A DNA stretch of 64,000 bases from Polynucleobacter sp. HIN7. Its GTDB lineage: Bacteria > Pseudomonadota > Gammaproteobacteria > Burkholderiales > Burkholderiaceae. Location of the stretch: contig NZ_AP028138.1 in the NCBI RefSeq assembly GCF_030297595.1, positions 1,731,158 through 1,795,157 of the forward strand, in the 5' to 3' direction. Under the pieces are notes generated by a model. It saw only the letters and a program-made list of their open reading frames with translations. It did not search any database and was not told the DNA's origin. The translations under genes were made by a program, and so were the position numbers. This document shows positions 26,644-38,048 of this stretch, piece by piece (position 1 is the first letter of the stretch; each line of letters opens with the position of its first letter).

Positions 26644-27596
26644 GCTTTATTACTCTTCACTTTGGCACGGGGGTGAGCATTGTCGTAGGCTTTTGCTAGA
26701 TGCTGAAAATCCAGCGCAGTATAAATTTGCGTACTGGCAATACTCGCGTGACCCAGCATTTCTTGTACGGCTCGCAAGTCATGGGACGATTGCAGAACAT
26801 GGCTGGCAAAGCTGTGGCGCATCATATGTGGGTGCACATGAGTAGGCAAACCGGCACGAATAGCCATTGATCGCAAACGGGCCTGAACGGTTCGTGGCGC
26901 AAGCCGCTTACCCACAATAGATACAAATAAAGCCTGCTGATCCTGCAACGTTAATAAAGCGCGTTGCGATTTCCAACGCTGTAACGCTGCCATGGCAGGC
27001 TTTCCAACTGGAATGGTTCTGCGCTTATTGCCCTTACCAAGAACCGAAACCTCACTTGCAGTCCAATCAATCCAACCCAAAGAATCTCGACTGGGCTCAC
27101 TATCTAAGCCTAGGAGCTCTGAGAGGCGCAAGCCTGATGAGTACAAAAGTTCGATCAAAGCATGATCACGACTCAGTTCCCAATTGTCGTTTTCAGCCGC
27201 CTCCTTGGCAGCAAACTCAATGAGGGCTAGTGCTTGTTCTACCGATAATGCCTTTGGCAGTAACTTACTGCGTTTGGGAGCCTTGATATCAGCAACCGGA
27301 TTTGATCCTAGTTCGAGCTGACCTTTACATTCCAACAGGAGCCAGTCATAAAAACCGCGCCATGCTGATAAAACCCGAGCAATCGATCGCGCAGACAATC
27401 CCTTCGCATGAAGTGTTGCAGTCCAACGACGAATGAGCGCATGATTTATTTGATCGATCGCACACTTCTCGGCTTGCGCATTCTCGCAGAGAATTTTTAA
27501 ATCGGCGCGATACGCTTTAATCGTATGAACTGATAATTGCCGCACAACATGCAAGTTATTTAGGTAAGCCTCGATCTTTGCCGAGAGAGCGTCCAC
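26640..27596 (-). CDS. xerC: tyrosine recombinase XerC
   Basis: Site-specific recombinase that with XerD resolves chromosome dimers at dif. The 318-residue protein has the N-terminal core-binding domain and the catalytic set Arg157 (SSGLRLSELL), His257-x-x-Arg260 (HPHMMRHSFA), His283 (LGHASI) and Tyr292 (TQIYT). Its position next to a DUF484 gene is the classical xerC context, which supports XerC over XerD. It overlaps the rlmI-like gene by 4 bp and follows DUF484 by 21 bp. Confidence 0.94.
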   Translation of the reverse strand: MDALSAKIEAYLNNLHVVRQLSVHTIKAYRADLKILCENAQAEKCAIDQINHALIRRWTATLHAKGLSARSIARVLSAWRGFYDWLLLECKGQLELGSNPVADIKAPKRSKLLPKALSVEQALALIEFAAKEAAENDNWELSRDHALIELLYSSGLRLSELLGLDSEPSRDSLGWIDWTASEVSVLGKGNKRRTIPVGKPAMAALQRWKSQRALLTLQDQQALFVSIVGKRLAPRTVQARLRSMAIRAGLPTHVHPHMMRHSFASHVLQSSHDLRAVQEMLGHASIASTQIYTALDFQHLAKAYDNAHPRAKVKSNKA

Positions 27597-27617
27597 AATC
27601 GTTTACTTATCTTGAGC

Positions 27618-28259
27618 TTAACCGGCAACCCGCCGCAACGCTGCTGCAGCCAAACCAGCAATTTGTCTTAAATAAAACACGCCCATATCCTCTGTAAAAC
27701 GTTCACCGTCTTTACTAAGAAGGGCTAAGCCAGCAAAGCGATTTTGCTCCAATGGTATTGCTAATATCGCAACGCTCTGCCAATCATCATCGGCCTGTAA
27801 ATGGGCTAGCTTTTCTTTAAATACATCTGGGCATTTCGCGAAGGACTGGCAAATGGGGCGTTCTAGCAATGCCTCAAACGCAGAATCGATTGGCAATACT
27901 TTACAAACCTCGACCTCAAAGACAGAGGAAAGGCCACTCTCAATTGCGCTACTTACTTGCTGGCTATCTTGCGCTTCAATCAGCTTTTGTAACCAAGCAA
28001 CCATTGCTACTTGGGTCTTATCATTGCGACTGCCAAAACGCAGCATTTCGTTTAAGCGGGAGTTGAGTTCTTGATTTTGTGAACGTAACAAATGCATTTG
28101 CCGCTCTTGCAAGGAGATGGCTCGATCGCTATTGGGATCTTTTAGGCGAACCTCTTGCAACACTTCAGCATGACGCTCAAAAAAACCTGGGCAAGCTTTT
28201 AGCCATTGGGCCACTAAGGCTTCTTGTTCATCCTGACTAAGCTCCGGAGCACTCATCAC
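27618..28259 (-). CDS. DUF484 family protein
   Basis: A 213-residue protein with a short helical N-terminus (WLKACPGFFERHAEVL), the conserved SLQERQMHLLRSQNQELNSRL coiled region, and a GAF-like C-terminal domain. This is the DUF484 architecture (E. coli YigA neighbourhood). The family is almost always beside xerC but its function is not known. It follows gatB by 5 bp and is probably transcribed with gatCAB and xerC. Confidence 0.88.
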   Translation of the reverse strand: MMSAPELSQDEQEALVAQWLKACPGFFERHAEVLQEVRLKDPNSDRAISLQERQMHLLRSQNQELNSRLNEMLRFGSRNDKTQVAMVAWLQKLIEAQDSQQVSSAIESGLSSVFEVEVCKVLPIDSAFEALLERPICQSFAKCPDVFKEKLAHLQADDDWQSVAILAIPLEQNRFAGLALLSKDGERFTEDMGVFYLRQIAGLAAAALRRVAG

Positions 28260-28264
28260 ATTTC

Positions 28265-29740
28265 CTATCCATTTTGTAATTTCTTACGCAGTAACTCATT
28301 GAGTTGCTGAGGGTTTGCTTTACCTTGTGAGGCTTTCATCACCTGCCCAATTAAAGCGTTAAAGGCTTTCTCTTTGCCAGACTTAAACTCCTCAACGGAT
28401 TTTGCATTGGCCTGCAATACCCCATCAATAAGCGCCTCAAGGGCGCCAATATCGGTAATTTGCTTTAATCCCCGTTGCTCAATGATTTCATCAATTGAGA
28501 TGGCCGGTTTATTGGCAAGCGCATCTTCCCAAATGAAGATGAATATCTCTTTTGCAATCTTGTTGGAAATCGTTCCGTCTAAAGAACGATTAAGTAGCGC
28601 CTCGATCTGAGCAATATCAATTGGTAATTCATGAACAGATAAATTCGAACGATTTAACGCCGAGGCCAAATCACCTGCAATGAAGTTCGCAATGGTCTTT
28701 GCATGTTTTGCGCCTAAACGACGGACTAGCTCAATAAATAAATCGGCTGTGGCGCGATCCTGGCTGAGGATTTGACTATCGTAAGGGCTTAGTCCATATT
28801 CAGATTGCCATTGCGCGCGTAGCGTGGCTGGTAATGCTGGCATACCAGCACGAATTTCTTCAATCCAATCCGAATGAATGACGAGCGGTAATAAATCAGG
28901 GTCTGGGAAATACCGATAATCTTGTGCATCTTCTTTACTGCGCATGCTGCGCGTTTCCTGAAGATCAGGGTCATATAAACGTGTCTCCTGAATGACCGTA
29001 CCGCCATCTTCAATCAATTCAATTTGGCGACGCACTTCATACTGAATGGCCTCCTCTAAGAATCGGAAAGAATTTAAATTCTTAATCTCGCAACGCGTCC
29101 CGAATTCACTCTGTCCCATGGGCCGCACCGATACATTGGCATCGCATCGAAACGAGCCTTCTTGCATATTGCCATCGCATACCCCTAACCACACCACTAA
29201 GGCATGAAGGGCTTTGGCATAAGCAACCGCCTCAGCAGCACTGCGCATTACGGGCTCAGTGACAATTTCTAAAAGAGGAGTGCCGGCTCTATTTAAATCA
29301 ATCCCGCTAGCTGGTTCGCCATGAGGGCCAGCAAAGTTCTCGTGAACGGATTTGCCAGCATCTTCCTCTAAGTGGGCTCGCGTTAACTCAACCACCTTTG
29401 TCTGGCCATCGACAACGATTTCAATTTGTCCACCGACGACTACTGGTATCTCATATTGACTAATTTGATAGCCCTTAGGCAGATCGGGGTAAAAATAATT
29501 TTTACGAGCAAAAATACTGCGCGGAGAAATCTGGGCACCAATCGCCAAGCCAAAGCGAATCGCGTGCTCAACTGCTTGACGATTAAGAACGGGTAATACT
29601 CCCGGTAACGCTAAATCAACTGCACATGCTTGCGTATTTGGCTGAGCCCCAAATTGCGTACTCGCCCCACTAAATATCTTGGAATGGGTTAACAGTTGCG
29701 TATGCGTTTCAAGTCCGATGACAATTTCCCACTTCATCAT
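28265..29740 (-). CDS. gatB: aspartyl/glutamyl-tRNA amidotransferase subunit B
   Basis: The kinase and tRNA-binding subunit of GatCAB, which converts Glu-tRNA(Gln) and/or Asp-tRNA(Asn) to the amidated forms. The protein (491 aa) starts [16 protein letters not shown] and has [18 protein letters not shown] and [18 protein letters not shown], with a C-terminal helical YqeY-like tail domain. The ATG at 29740 overlaps the gatA TGA in an ATGA and has AAGGG just upstream; this start is preferred over an upstream codon inside gatA. Confidence 0.97.
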   Translation of the reverse strand: MMKWEIVIGLETHTQLLTHSKIFSGASTQFGAQPNTQACAVDLALPGVLPVLNRQAVEHAIRFGLAIGAQISPRSIFARKNYFYPDLPKGYQISQYEIPVVVGGQIEIVVDGQTKVVELTRAHLEEDAGKSVHENFAGPHGEPASGIDLNRAGTPLLEIVTEPVMRSAAEAVAYAKALHALVVWLGVCDGNMQEGSFRCDANVSVRPMGQSEFGTRCEIKNLNSFRFLEEAIQYEVRRQIELIEDGGTVIQETRLYDPDLQETRSMRSKEDAQDYRYFPDPDLLPLVIHSDWIEEIRAGMPALPATLRAQWQSEYGLSPYDSQILSQDRATADLFIELVRRLGAKHAKTIANFIAGDLASALNRSNLSVHELPIDIAQIEALLNRSLDGTISNKIAKEIFIFIWEDALANKPAISIDEIIEQRGLKQITDIGALEALIDGVLQANAKSVEEFKSGKEKAFNALIGQVMKASQGKANPQQLNELLRKKLQNG

Positions 29741-31248
29741 GCAATCCCTTCGGGTCTGCGCAAATGCCAATCGCTTGCTTGCTGATACTGGTGCGCAACT
29801 TGCAATAGTCGAGCCTCAGAGAAATAATTTCCGATCAATTGCATACCAATTGGCAATCCAGCGCTTGAGAATCCGCAGGGCGCACTCATCGCCGGCAAGC
29901 CCGCCAAATTCGCTGACAAGGTATAAATATCTTCTAAGTACATCTGTAAGGGATCTTTGGTCTTTTCACCCAGACCCCAAGCAACATCTGGGGCTACTGG
30001 CCCCAAAATCACATCACACTGAGTAAAGGCCTGTGCAAAATCTGCTGCGATGATGCGACGAATCTTCTGGGCTTGCAGATAGTAAGCGTCGTAATAACCG
30101 TGCGATAAGACATAACTACCAATTAAGATCCGTCGCTTCACTTCCGAACCAAAACCCTCACTACGGGAACGTTGATACATCTCTAATAAATCAGAGTACT
30201 CGCTCGCGCGATGACCATAACGCACCCCGTCGTAACGACTCAAGTTACTCGACGCTTCAGCGGGAGCTAAAACGTAATACACCGGGATTGATAGCTTAGT
30301 TTTAGGCAAACTCACTTCGCAAACAGCAGCGCCCAAAGACTGAAGCACCTCTTTAGCAGCTAGAACCGCTTGCGCTACATCGTGCGAAAGGCCTTCGGCA
30401 AAGAATTCTTTTGGCAAACCAATTCTTAGACCAGTTAAGGGATTTTTAGCATCTTCGCCCGACCAAGCTTGATTGAGAAAACGCCCATAGTCTTCGCCGC
30501 TATCAGCAAGGGATGTTGAATCGCGCGGATCGTGCGTCGACATCGCGCTTAGTAATAGGGCGCAATCCTCGGCAGTTTTTCCAATTGGGCCCGCCTGATC
30601 CAATGAGGAGGCGTAAGCAATCATGCCGTATCGTGAAACACGTCCATAGGTTGGCTTGATGCCGGTCAGGCCACAAAAAGCAGCGGGCTGGCGGATCGAT
30701 CCACCGGTATCGGTTCCCGTCGCAATTGGCGCCAAACCTGCGGCAACCGCGACCGCTGAGCCGCCTGAAGAACCACCAGCAACCCGTTGTGTATTCCAAG
30801 GATTAAGTGCCGGCCCAAATGCTGAGTTCTCATTGGAGGAGCCCATTGCAAATTCATCCATATTGGCTTTGCCTAGGCACACCATTCCTGCAGCCTTTGG
30901 ATTATCTGCGTCTGGCAAGCCCAAACTTGCCACCACGGCTGCATCAAAAGGGCTTTTATAGCCTGCCAACATTTTTGAGGCGGCTGTGGTGGCCCATTCT
31001 TTGGTAACAAAAACATCTTTGTGGGCAATCGGGATTCCGGTTAAGGGGCCAGCAACCCCTTGTGATATCAACTGATCAGCACGTCTGGCCTGCGCTCGCG
31101 TCTGATCTGGCAAAACATCAAGGTAGGCATTTAGATGCTGATATTTTGTCATCCGCCCCAGAAAAAATTCACATAACTCTAGGCTGGATATTTCCTTACT
31201 AATCAATGACTTAGATAAGCTTTTTAGGGTTTGGTGCTGCCAATTCAT
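29737..31248 (-). CDS. gatA: aspartyl/glutamyl-tRNA amidotransferase subunit A
   Basis: The glutaminase and amidase subunit of GatCAB. The amidase-signature catalytic triad is visible as Lys in IAHKDVF, cis-Ser in the [13 protein letters not shown] segment, and nucleophilic Ser in [17 protein letters not shown] start at [11 protein letters not shown], whose ATG overlaps the gatC TGA as ATGA; the open frame runs 29 codons further into gatC. Length 503 aa is slightly above the usual 485. The order gatC-gatA-gatB with 4-bp overlaps ensures equal synthesis. Confidence 0.97.
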   Translation of the reverse strand: MNWQHQTLKSLSKSLISKEISSLELCEFFLGRMTKYQHLNAYLDVLPDQTRAQARRADQLISQGVAGPLTGIPIAHKDVFVTKEWATTAASKMLAGYKSPFDAAVVASLGLPDADNPKAAGMVCLGKANMDEFAMGSSNENSAFGPALNPWNTQRVAGGSSGGSAVAVAAGLAPIATGTDTGGSIRQPAAFCGLTGIKPTYGRVSRYGMIAYASSLDQAGPIGKTAEDCALLLSAMSTHDPRDSTSLADSGEDYGRFLNQAWSGEDAKNPLTGLRIGLPKEFFAEGLSHDVAQAVLAAKEVLQSLGAAVCEVSLPKTKLSIPVYYVLAPAEASSNLSRYDGVRYGHRASEYSDLLEMYQRSRSEGFGSEVKRRILIGSYVLSHGYYDAYYLQAQKIRRIIAADFAQAFTQCDVILGPVAPDVAWGLGEKTKDPLQMYLEDIYTLSANLAGLPAMSAPCGFSSAGLPIGMQLIGNYFSEARLLQVAHQYQQASDWHLRRPEGIA

Positions 31249-31538
31249 TCGATCACCCTCGGGACCAAAAAGTAACCCTCGGCTTGGGCGGGTGCGTTCG
31301 CCATATTCTGTTCCCGCGTATTTGCCTCGGTGCATGCGTCGGCCCTCAAAGGCTGAGCCAAATCTTCTATAAACAAAATGGGGTGGGGCAAAGGCTCAAT
31401 CTGCTCAGTATTGACCGCTTGCATTTGTTCGACGAGAGCAAAAACGGCCTCTAATTGTGGCAGCACTACCTCGGCTTCTGAGGCGCTTAACTCCAGGCGC
31501 GAGAGCTTCGCTATACGGTGAACTTCATTTATATCCAT
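31245..31538 (-). CDS. gatC: aspartyl/glutamyl-tRNA amidotransferase subunit C
   Basis: Small stabilising subunit of GatCAB, 97 aa. It shows [18 protein letters not shown] at the N-terminus and a C-terminal FLVPRVIE, typical of GatC. First gene of gatCAB; mreB diverges from it 62 bp away, and the promoters of both must share that gap. Confidence 0.94.
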   Translation of the reverse strand: MDINEVHRIAKLSRLELSASEAEVVLPQLEAVFALVEQMQAVNTEQIEPLPHPILFIEDLAQPLRADACTEANTREQNMANAPAQAEGYFLVPRVIE

Positions 31539-31576
31539 GGGGTGCTAGAGTATCATTTCATCTTTGAGCTAATTAA

Positions 31577-32644
<1,068 letters not shown>

Positions 32645-32667
32645 GCGGCTAAGCGCCGGAGCGGGCT

Positions 32668-33582
32668 GTGCAATATAGCGCCCCACCACTTTTCAAGCAA
32701 GGCATTCCAGCGCTTGCCAAATTAATTGCGTGCCTTGTAATTAGCCTGGCACTGATGATTATTGATTTTCAGATCAAATCGCTGGACTTTATTCGCAATC
32801 AAGTCAGCGTTGTTCTACGTCCATTGGAGCAGCTAATGCTCCTGCCTGGCTCGATGATTTCAGGAGGTAGTGACTATTTAACAAGTCGCAGCACGCTTGA
32901 AAAAGAAAATGAGGCTCTCAAGTTACGACAAGCAGAACTCTCCCTGCTAGCCAATCAATCCGCACTTCTGGCGATTGAAAATCAAAATCTTCGCAGCCTC
33001 TTAGATTTACAAAAGAAGGTGGCGTTCAAAACTGTCCCTGTGGAAATTTTATTTAATCCACCCAACCCCGTCTCACAACGCGTCGTGATCAATCGGGGTA
33101 AAAACCAAGGCCTTCGATTAGGCTCACCCATTGCCAATGACATGGGCATTCTCGGTCAAGTGGTTCGTCTGTATGACAATTCGGCCGAAGTATCTTTATT
33201 GGAAGATCGTGATTTTGCAGTCCCCGTTCTTGTCGCTCGCAATGGGCTTCGCGCTGCGGTGGTTGGAAGCGGACGTGGTCAATTATTGCAACTCCGTTAC
33301 TTACCCGTAGCCAGCGATCTGGAAGTGGGCGACATTCTTTTAACGTCAGGGGTTGATGGGGTATATCCCCCAGGGTTTGCGGTAGCAGTAATTACCAAGA
33401 TCGAGCGCAATCTTGATCAAAACTCAGCAAATGTCTTCTGTAGTCCGATTGCTGAGGTTAATCGTCACCTCCAAGCACTTGCCTTAATCTACGATCCGCA
33501 GTTAGACGCCAAGCCAGCGTCTAACAGTAATGCACCGTCATCGACCGGTCGACGACAAACGCGACCAAAGGGGCAGCTATGA
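32668..33582 (+). CDS. mreC: rod shape-determining protein MreC
   Basis: Bitopic membrane protein of the elongasome, 304 aa. An N-terminal membrane segment (ALAKLIACLVISLALMII) is followed by a coiled coil (TLEKENEALKLRQAELSLL) and the two periplasmic beta domains with RVVINRGKNQGLRLGSP. The start codon is GTG, giving MQYSAPPLFKQG, a typical betaproteobacterial MreC N-terminus. The end overlaps mreD by 4 bp. Confidence 0.95.
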   Translation: MQYSAPPLFKQGIPALAKLIACLVISLALMIIDFQIKSLDFIRNQVSVVLRPLEQLMLLPGSMISGGSDYLTSRSTLEKENEALKLRQAELSLLANQSALLAIENQNLRSLLDLQKKVAFKTVPVEILFNPPNPVSQRVVINRGKNQGLRLGSPIANDMGILGQVVRLYDNSAEVSLLEDRDFAVPVLVARNGLRAAVVGSGRGQLLQLRYLPVASDLEVGDILLTSGVDGVYPPGFAVAVITKIERNLDQNSANVFCSPIAEVNRHLQALALIYDPQLDAKPASNSNAPSSTGRRQTRPKGQL

Positions 33583-34103
33583 TTGATTATCAGAGCGGCT
33601 ATATTCTTCGCCCAGTCAAGCCACCCTTCATTTACTTTAGCCTACTCATTGCGCTGTTGCTAAATTTTTTACCGTGGGGCAATCATGCGTGGGTTCCAGA
33701 CTGGCTCATTATTTGCATTGTATTTTGGAATATTCATCAGCATCGCTTTGTTGGCGTGATTACCGCATTTGTATTTGGATTGGTGATGGATATTCATAGC
33801 GGGACCTTGCTCGGGGTTCATGCCTTTAGTTACTCTCTGGTGGCATACATTGCAATTGCCTGGCATCACCGCATTACTGCTTTGCCTGTGACCACTCAAA
33901 TCCTGAATGTATTTCCTATCTTTGCTTTAGTGTCTGTTTTTCCAGTCCTTGTGCTTTGGGCTCTAAATGAGCAAATCTATTGGTGGGGGCTTACAAGCCT
34001 TATCCAAGCGGCCATTGAAGCCTTGCTTTGGCCCCTAGCCAGCTATCTTTTGCTCTTGCCGCAACGACGACCGATTGATGTCGACCCACATCGACCTCTA
34101 TAA
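33579..34103 (+). CDS. mreD: rod shape-determining protein MreD
   Basis: Integral membrane protein of 174 aa with about five or six hydrophobic helices (for example PPFIYFSLLIALLLNFL and LIICIVFWNIHQH) and the VFGLVMDIHSGTLLGVHAFSYSL signature of MreD. It overlaps mreC by 4 bp and precedes mrdA by 5 bp. MreD links MreC to the membrane part of the elongasome; its detailed role is not known. Confidence 0.93.
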   Translation: MIDYQSGYILRPVKPPFIYFSLLIALLLNFLPWGNHAWVPDWLIICIVFWNIHQHRFVGVITAFVFGLVMDIHSGTLLGVHAFSYSLVAYIAIAWHHRITALPVTTQILNVFPIFALVSVFPVLVLWALNEQIYWWGLTSLIQAAIEALLWPLASYLLLLPQRRPIDVDPHRPL

Positions 34104-34108
34104 GCTTC

Positions 34109-36019
34109 ATGTCCTCAATTAAAAAACCCGATCTCTATTCGTTTCAGGAGCGAGCGCGGATCGCAATCATCTTCGTTGGCGTCTGTTTTGGCTTGCTCGT
34201 CGTCCGCTTATTTTGGTTACAAATTGTTAGTCACCAGCAATATTCAACGCTTGCTGAGAGTAATCGGATTGCGATTGTCCCAGTTCCCGCTAATCGTGGC
34301 TTACTGATTGATCGCAATGGCATTGTGATTGGACGTAATTATTCAGCGCTAACGCTAGAAGTAGATGCCTCCCAAATTAAAGGTAATGTTGATGATTTAA
34401 TTAATCAACTATCTGAGATTATTCAGATTAGCCCCAGAGATCGTCGCAACTTTAAGCGCGCCTTGGAAGATTCTCGAAACATGGGTACTTTTCCATTACG
34501 CTCCATGTTGACTGAAGCTGAGATGGCTCGATTTCTAGCAAATCGCTATCGCTTTCCGGGTGTCGATGTCAGTGCACGTAATTTTCGTGAATACCCATAC
34601 AACGAATTAGCCTCCCATCTGATTGGATACATCGGGCGAGTCTCACAAAAAGATAAGGAGCGGATGCAAAATGAGCTTGAGGCTACGAAAGGCAGTCAAG
34701 ACCCTTATGCACTTCAAGGCGCGTTCTTGCCTGGCATTCAATATGTTGGGAAGATTGGCATTGAACAAACGTATGAAAGGGTCTTACGCGGCGTTCCAGG
34801 CTACGACGAGGTTGAAATCACCGCTGGCGGCAAGCCTGTGCGCACTCTATCAAGTAGGCCATCCATCCCTGGCAAAAACGTCATTCTCTCGATTGACATT
34901 AAATTGCAAGCCTTGGTTGAGCAGCTTTACGGCAACTATCGTGGGGCATTTGTCGCCATTGAACCTGAAACGGGCGATATTCTCGCCTTCGTTTCAAAAC
35001 CGAATTTCAATCCCAATGATTTTGTCGAAGGCATTGATCCTGTGACTTGGAAGGAATTGAATGAATCCAAGGAAAAGCCGCTCTATAACCGACCTTTGAA
35101 AGGAATTTATCCTCCCGCATCAACCTATAAGCCCTTTATGGCACTCGCGGCCCTTGAGCTCAATAAGCGCAAGCCTGAAGATGCGATTGCCGATCCAGGG
35201 TTTTTTACATTTGGCAATAATACCTTTCGTGATATTAAGGTGGGTGGTCATGGGATGGTGAATATGGAGAAATCTCTAGTGGAGTCTTGCGATACCTACT
35301 ACTACCTGTTAGCGCGCGACATGGGCGTCAACATGATGCATGATTTTATGAAGCCATTTGGCTTTGGTCAGCTGACAGGAATTGACTTAGAAGGAGAAGC
35401 AAAAGGCGTATTACCGTCGACGGAATGGAAAAAAACTGCTTTTAAGAAGCCTGAACAACAAAAGTGGTTCGAAGGCGAAACCATCTCACTCGGAATTGGG
35501 CAGGGATATAACGCGTTTACGATTTTGCAATTAGCGCACGGACTCGCCAATATGCTCAACTACGGTGTCGTGATGAAGCCTCACATTGCAAAGGCGATTG
35601 AAGATCCATTTACACGCCAAAAAGAACTCACAACACCCAAAGAAAGTTATCGCATTACCCTCAAACCCGAAAATGTTGAAATCATCAAAAAGGCAATGGC
35701 GGAAACCAATAAAACGGGTACATCAGCATCATCATTCCGTGGCGCGGCCTACACCTCCGGTGGCAAAACGGGAACGGCCCAAGTCTTCAGTTTGAACTCA
35801 AAAAAGTATAACCATGCCTCAACCCCTGAGTTTCTGCGCGACCATGCTTTATTCGTGGCATACGCGCCTAACGACAAACCCAAAATTGCCATTGCAATGA
35901 TCGTTGAAAATGCGGGCTTTGGCTCTACGCAAGCCGCGCCGATTGCTCGCAAAGCACTTGATTACTACATCGATGGTAAATGGCCTAAGGAGATTCCGGA
36001 ATGGAAAAGAGTGCCTTAG
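34109..36019 (+). CDS. mrdA: penicillin-binding protein 2 (peptidoglycan transpeptidase)
   Basis: Class B PBP that cross-links peptidoglycan during elongation. The 636-residue protein has a cytoplasmic tail, one membrane helix (IAIIFVGVCFGLLVVRLFWL), a dimerisation region, then the transpeptidase domain with the active serine in PPASTYKPFMAL, SCDTYYY, and KTGTAQ. Length matches PBP2. The end overlaps rodA by 19 bp, coupling it to its glycosyltransferase partner. Confidence 0.96.
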   Translation: MSSIKKPDLYSFQERARIAIIFVGVCFGLLVVRLFWLQIVSHQQYSTLAESNRIAIVPVPANRGLLIDRNGIVIGRNYSALTLEVDASQIKGNVDDLINQLSEIIQISPRDRRNFKRALEDSRNMGTFPLRSMLTEAEMARFLANRYRFPGVDVSARNFREYPYNELASHLIGYIGRVSQKDKERMQNELEATKGSQDPYALQGAFLPGIQYVGKIGIEQTYERVLRGVPGYDEVEITAGGKPVRTLSSRPSIPGKNVILSIDIKLQALVEQLYGNYRGAFVAIEPETGDILAFVSKPNFNPNDFVEGIDPVTWKELNESKEKPLYNRPLKGIYPPASTYKPFMALAALELNKRKPEDAIADPGFFTFGNNTFRDIKVGGHGMVNMEKSLVESCDTYYYLLARDMGVNMMHDFMKPFGFGQLTGIDLEGEAKGVLPSTEWKKTAFKKPEQQKWFEGETISLGIGQGYNAFTILQLAHGLANMLNYGVVMKPHIAKAIEDPFTRQKELTTPKESYRITLKPENVEIIKKAMAETNKTGTSASSFRGAAYTSGGKTGTAQVFSLNSKKYNHASTPEFLRDHALFVAYAPNDKPKIAIAMIVENAGFGSTQAAPIARKALDYYIDGKWPKEIPEWKRVP

Positions 36020-37152
36020 TCCGACTCAAATTATTACTCTCGCAAGCCTTTAGTGGTTTTGATCCTCGTCTGGGCCTCATTTTCTTAGCCCTTGCCCTAA
36101 TTAGTTTCTTTGTCTTTTTATCGGCAGGCCAGGGAACGCCCGTAGCGCTTATCGATCAGGTCCGCAACCTGCTAATTGCCTTTGTGATTATGTGGCTGGT
36201 TTCACAGATTCCGCCCAAATGGCTAGAGATAGCTGCGATTTGGGTATACGGCATTGGCATTGCTCTGCTAATTGCTGTTGCTCTTTTTGGATTGGTTAAA
36301 AAGGGGGCAAGGCGCTGGATTAATGTTGGTATTGTGATTCAGCCATCCGAGATCATGAAGATCGCGGTACCGCTGATGCTCGCCTGGTATTTCCAGAAAC
36401 GCGAGGGCATTCGTTCGGGGTTTGATTATTTAGTGGCAGCGCTATTGTTGGCCTTACCAGTATTTTTGATTGCCCGTCAACCTGATTTAGGAACCTCTTT
36501 GTTGGTGCTTGCCTCTGGCCTTTATGTGATTATTTTGGCGGGCCTTCCTTGGCGTTGGATCATTCCTGTGGTGGCGATTGGCACAATTGCGATTCTTTTA
36601 TTAGTTGTATTTAGTGGCAGCATTTGTGCTCCTGACGTCAATTGGCCATTGATTCGGGAGTATCAAAAAAATAGGGTTTGTACATTGCTAGACCCATCAA
36701 GCGATCCCCTTGGAAAGGGCTTTCATACCATTCAGGCCGTCATTGCGGTTGGTGCTGGTGGGTTTTTTGGCAAAGGCTGGCGCGAAGGAACTCAATCTCA
36801 TTTGGAGTTTATTCCTGAAAAACATACTGACTTTGTGTTTGCCGTTTTTGCTGAAGAGTTTGGATTTCTTGGCAATGTTCTTTTGATCCTACTCTTTTTT
36901 GCACTGATTAAGCGTGGCTTGGCGATCTCAGTCAATGCACCTACTTTGTTTACGCGCCTCTTGGGAGGCGCTATCAGCATGATCTTTTTCACCTATGCCT
37001 TTGTCAATATCGGCATGGTCACTGGACTCCTACCCGTAGTAGGCGTCCCCCTCCCGCTCCTTAGCTATGGCGGCACAGCCCTTGTCACGCTTGGGTTTGG
37101 GGCTGGTATCTTGATGAGCATTCATCGCCATCGACGACTCGTACAAAGCTAA
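36001..37152 (+). CDS. rodA: SEDS peptidoglycan glycosyltransferase RodA
   Basis: Polytopic membrane enzyme of 383 aa with about ten transmembrane segments that polymerises lipid II together with PBP2. The family signature near the C-terminus reads VVGVPLPLLSYGGTALVTLG, and KGARRWINVGIVIQPSEIMKIA is the typical early segment. Its start lies inside the 3' end of mrdA. It is the last gene of the rod-shape operon and faces HU across a terminator hairpin. Confidence 0.96.
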   Translation: MEKSALVRLKLLLSQAFSGFDPRLGLIFLALALISFFVFLSAGQGTPVALIDQVRNLLIAFVIMWLVSQIPPKWLEIAAIWVYGIGIALLIAVALFGLVKKGARRWINVGIVIQPSEIMKIAVPLMLAWYFQKREGIRSGFDYLVAALLLALPVFLIARQPDLGTSLLVLASGLYVIILAGLPWRWIIPVVAIGTIAILLLVVFSGSICAPDVNWPLIREYQKNRVCTLLDPSSDPLGKGFHTIQAVIAVGAGGFFGKGWREGTQSHLEFIPEKHTDFVFAVFAEEFGFLGNVLLILLFFALIKRGLAISVNAPTLFTRLLGGAISMIFFTYAFVNIGMVTGLLPVVGVPLPLLSYGGTALVTLGFGAGILMSIHRHRRLVQS

Positions 37153-37169
37153 GTAGTAACAAAAAACGG

Positions 37170-37197
37170 CAATAAAAAACCCAGCCGAAGCTGGGTT
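37170..37197 (-). terminator. Rho-independent terminator of the HU gene
   Basis: Minus strand: AACCCAGC, UUCG loop, GCTGGGTT, followed by TTTTATT. The stem spans 37178-37197 with a C(UUCG)G tetraloop and the T-run follows only on the minus strand, so it ends hupB transcripts. It lies 20 bp after the HU stop codon. Confidence 0.88.
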
Positions 37198-37216
37198 GAT
37201 AAGAGATTGCTCTCGA

Positions 37217-37501
37217 TTACTTTTTACGCTTATTCACAGCGTCTTTAAATGCCTTGCCAGCAGAAAACTTCACAGTCTTGGAAGCGGCAATTTTGAGAGG
37301 CTCACCAGTTTTTGGATTGCGGCCCATGCGAGCAGCACGTTTGCCAGAAGCAAATGTTCCAAAACCAATTAATTGCACCGAGTCACCTTTGGTTACTGCT
37401 TTGATGATGTGCTCAATAGCAGAATTCAATGCGTACTCTGCTTTTGCTTTAGAAATCTCGGCATCGTCAGCAATTGCTGCGATTAAGTCTGCTTTATTCA
37501 A
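37217..37501 (-). CDS. hupB: HU family DNA-binding protein
   Basis: Nucleoid-associated protein of 94 aa that bends DNA non-specifically. The sequence [22 protein letters not shown] and the arm region [17 protein letters not shown] with the DNA-intercalating RNPKTG proline are typical of HU. The start codon is TTG, preceded by a perfect AAGGAG at 6-nt spacing. The gene is monocistronic with its own terminator. TACAAT at 37552-37557 could be its -10 box. Confidence 0.96.
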   Translation of the reverse strand: MNKADLIAAIADDAEISKAKAEYALNSAIEHIIKAVTKGDSVQLIGFGTFASGKRAARMGRNPKTGEPLKIAASKTVKFSAGKAFKDAVNKRKK

Positions 37502-37625
37502 GTGAAGCTCCTTGTTGATTGTTCATTGTGTCGCGCACATGCGCTGACGCAATTGTAAACACAAAATGTTATAAAAATAAATAATCTTTTGAAAAAAATT
37601 GGCCGCGGAGCCTTTTAGGATATGA

Positions 37626-37988
37626 CTAATCCAAAACGACCAAGTCAACGACAAAATACTGGGTTTCTGCAAAACAATTCGTCGGTAAACCAACACGCTG
37701 CTCATACTGCAACGCAACTTTACGCCCCATATTGGCGTTAATCTTATTGGCAACGGCATCATCACGCACCGAAAAGAAGAACTTTTCAGACATGGTTCCT
37801 GGCATCGAGACCATCGCTAACTCGCCTTCCCAGGTCTTACAGAGCCAGCCCCGTTTAGAGAACTTTTGCACATAGCCGGCTCGTTCGCCCTCCGCATAGC
37901 TCCAATGAAGCATTAAATAGGTATAGCCGGCAGTTAAAACGCCGCCAATCAGAATTAAAATAAGGAGTGATCGAAAGAAACGTGCCAT
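37626..37988 (-). CDS. conserved hypothetical membrane-anchored protein
   Basis: A 120-residue protein I recognise only as a type seen in Burkholderiales without an assigned role. An N-terminal hydrophobic helix (SLLILILIGGVLTAGYTYL) is followed by a conserved HWSYAEGERAGYVQKFSKRGWLCKTWEGELA segment and a C-terminal VGLPTNCFAETQYFVVDLV. The layout suggests a membrane anchor with a small periplasmic domain. Two cysteines (in WLCKTW and TNCFAE) could form a disulfide. It is divergent from the cytochrome c gene and not obviously part of an operon. Confidence 0.7.
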   Translation of the reverse strand: MARFFRSLLILILIGGVLTAGYTYLMLHWSYAEGERAGYVQKFSKRGWLCKTWEGELAMVSMPGTMSEKFFFSVRDDAVANKINANMGRKVALQYEQRVGLPTNCFAETQYFVVDLVVLD

Positions 37989-38048
37989 ATAAGTTACTGA
38001 ATTAAAAAGCTATCTTACTGGATTAAATTGACCAAAGAGGATGAGTTC

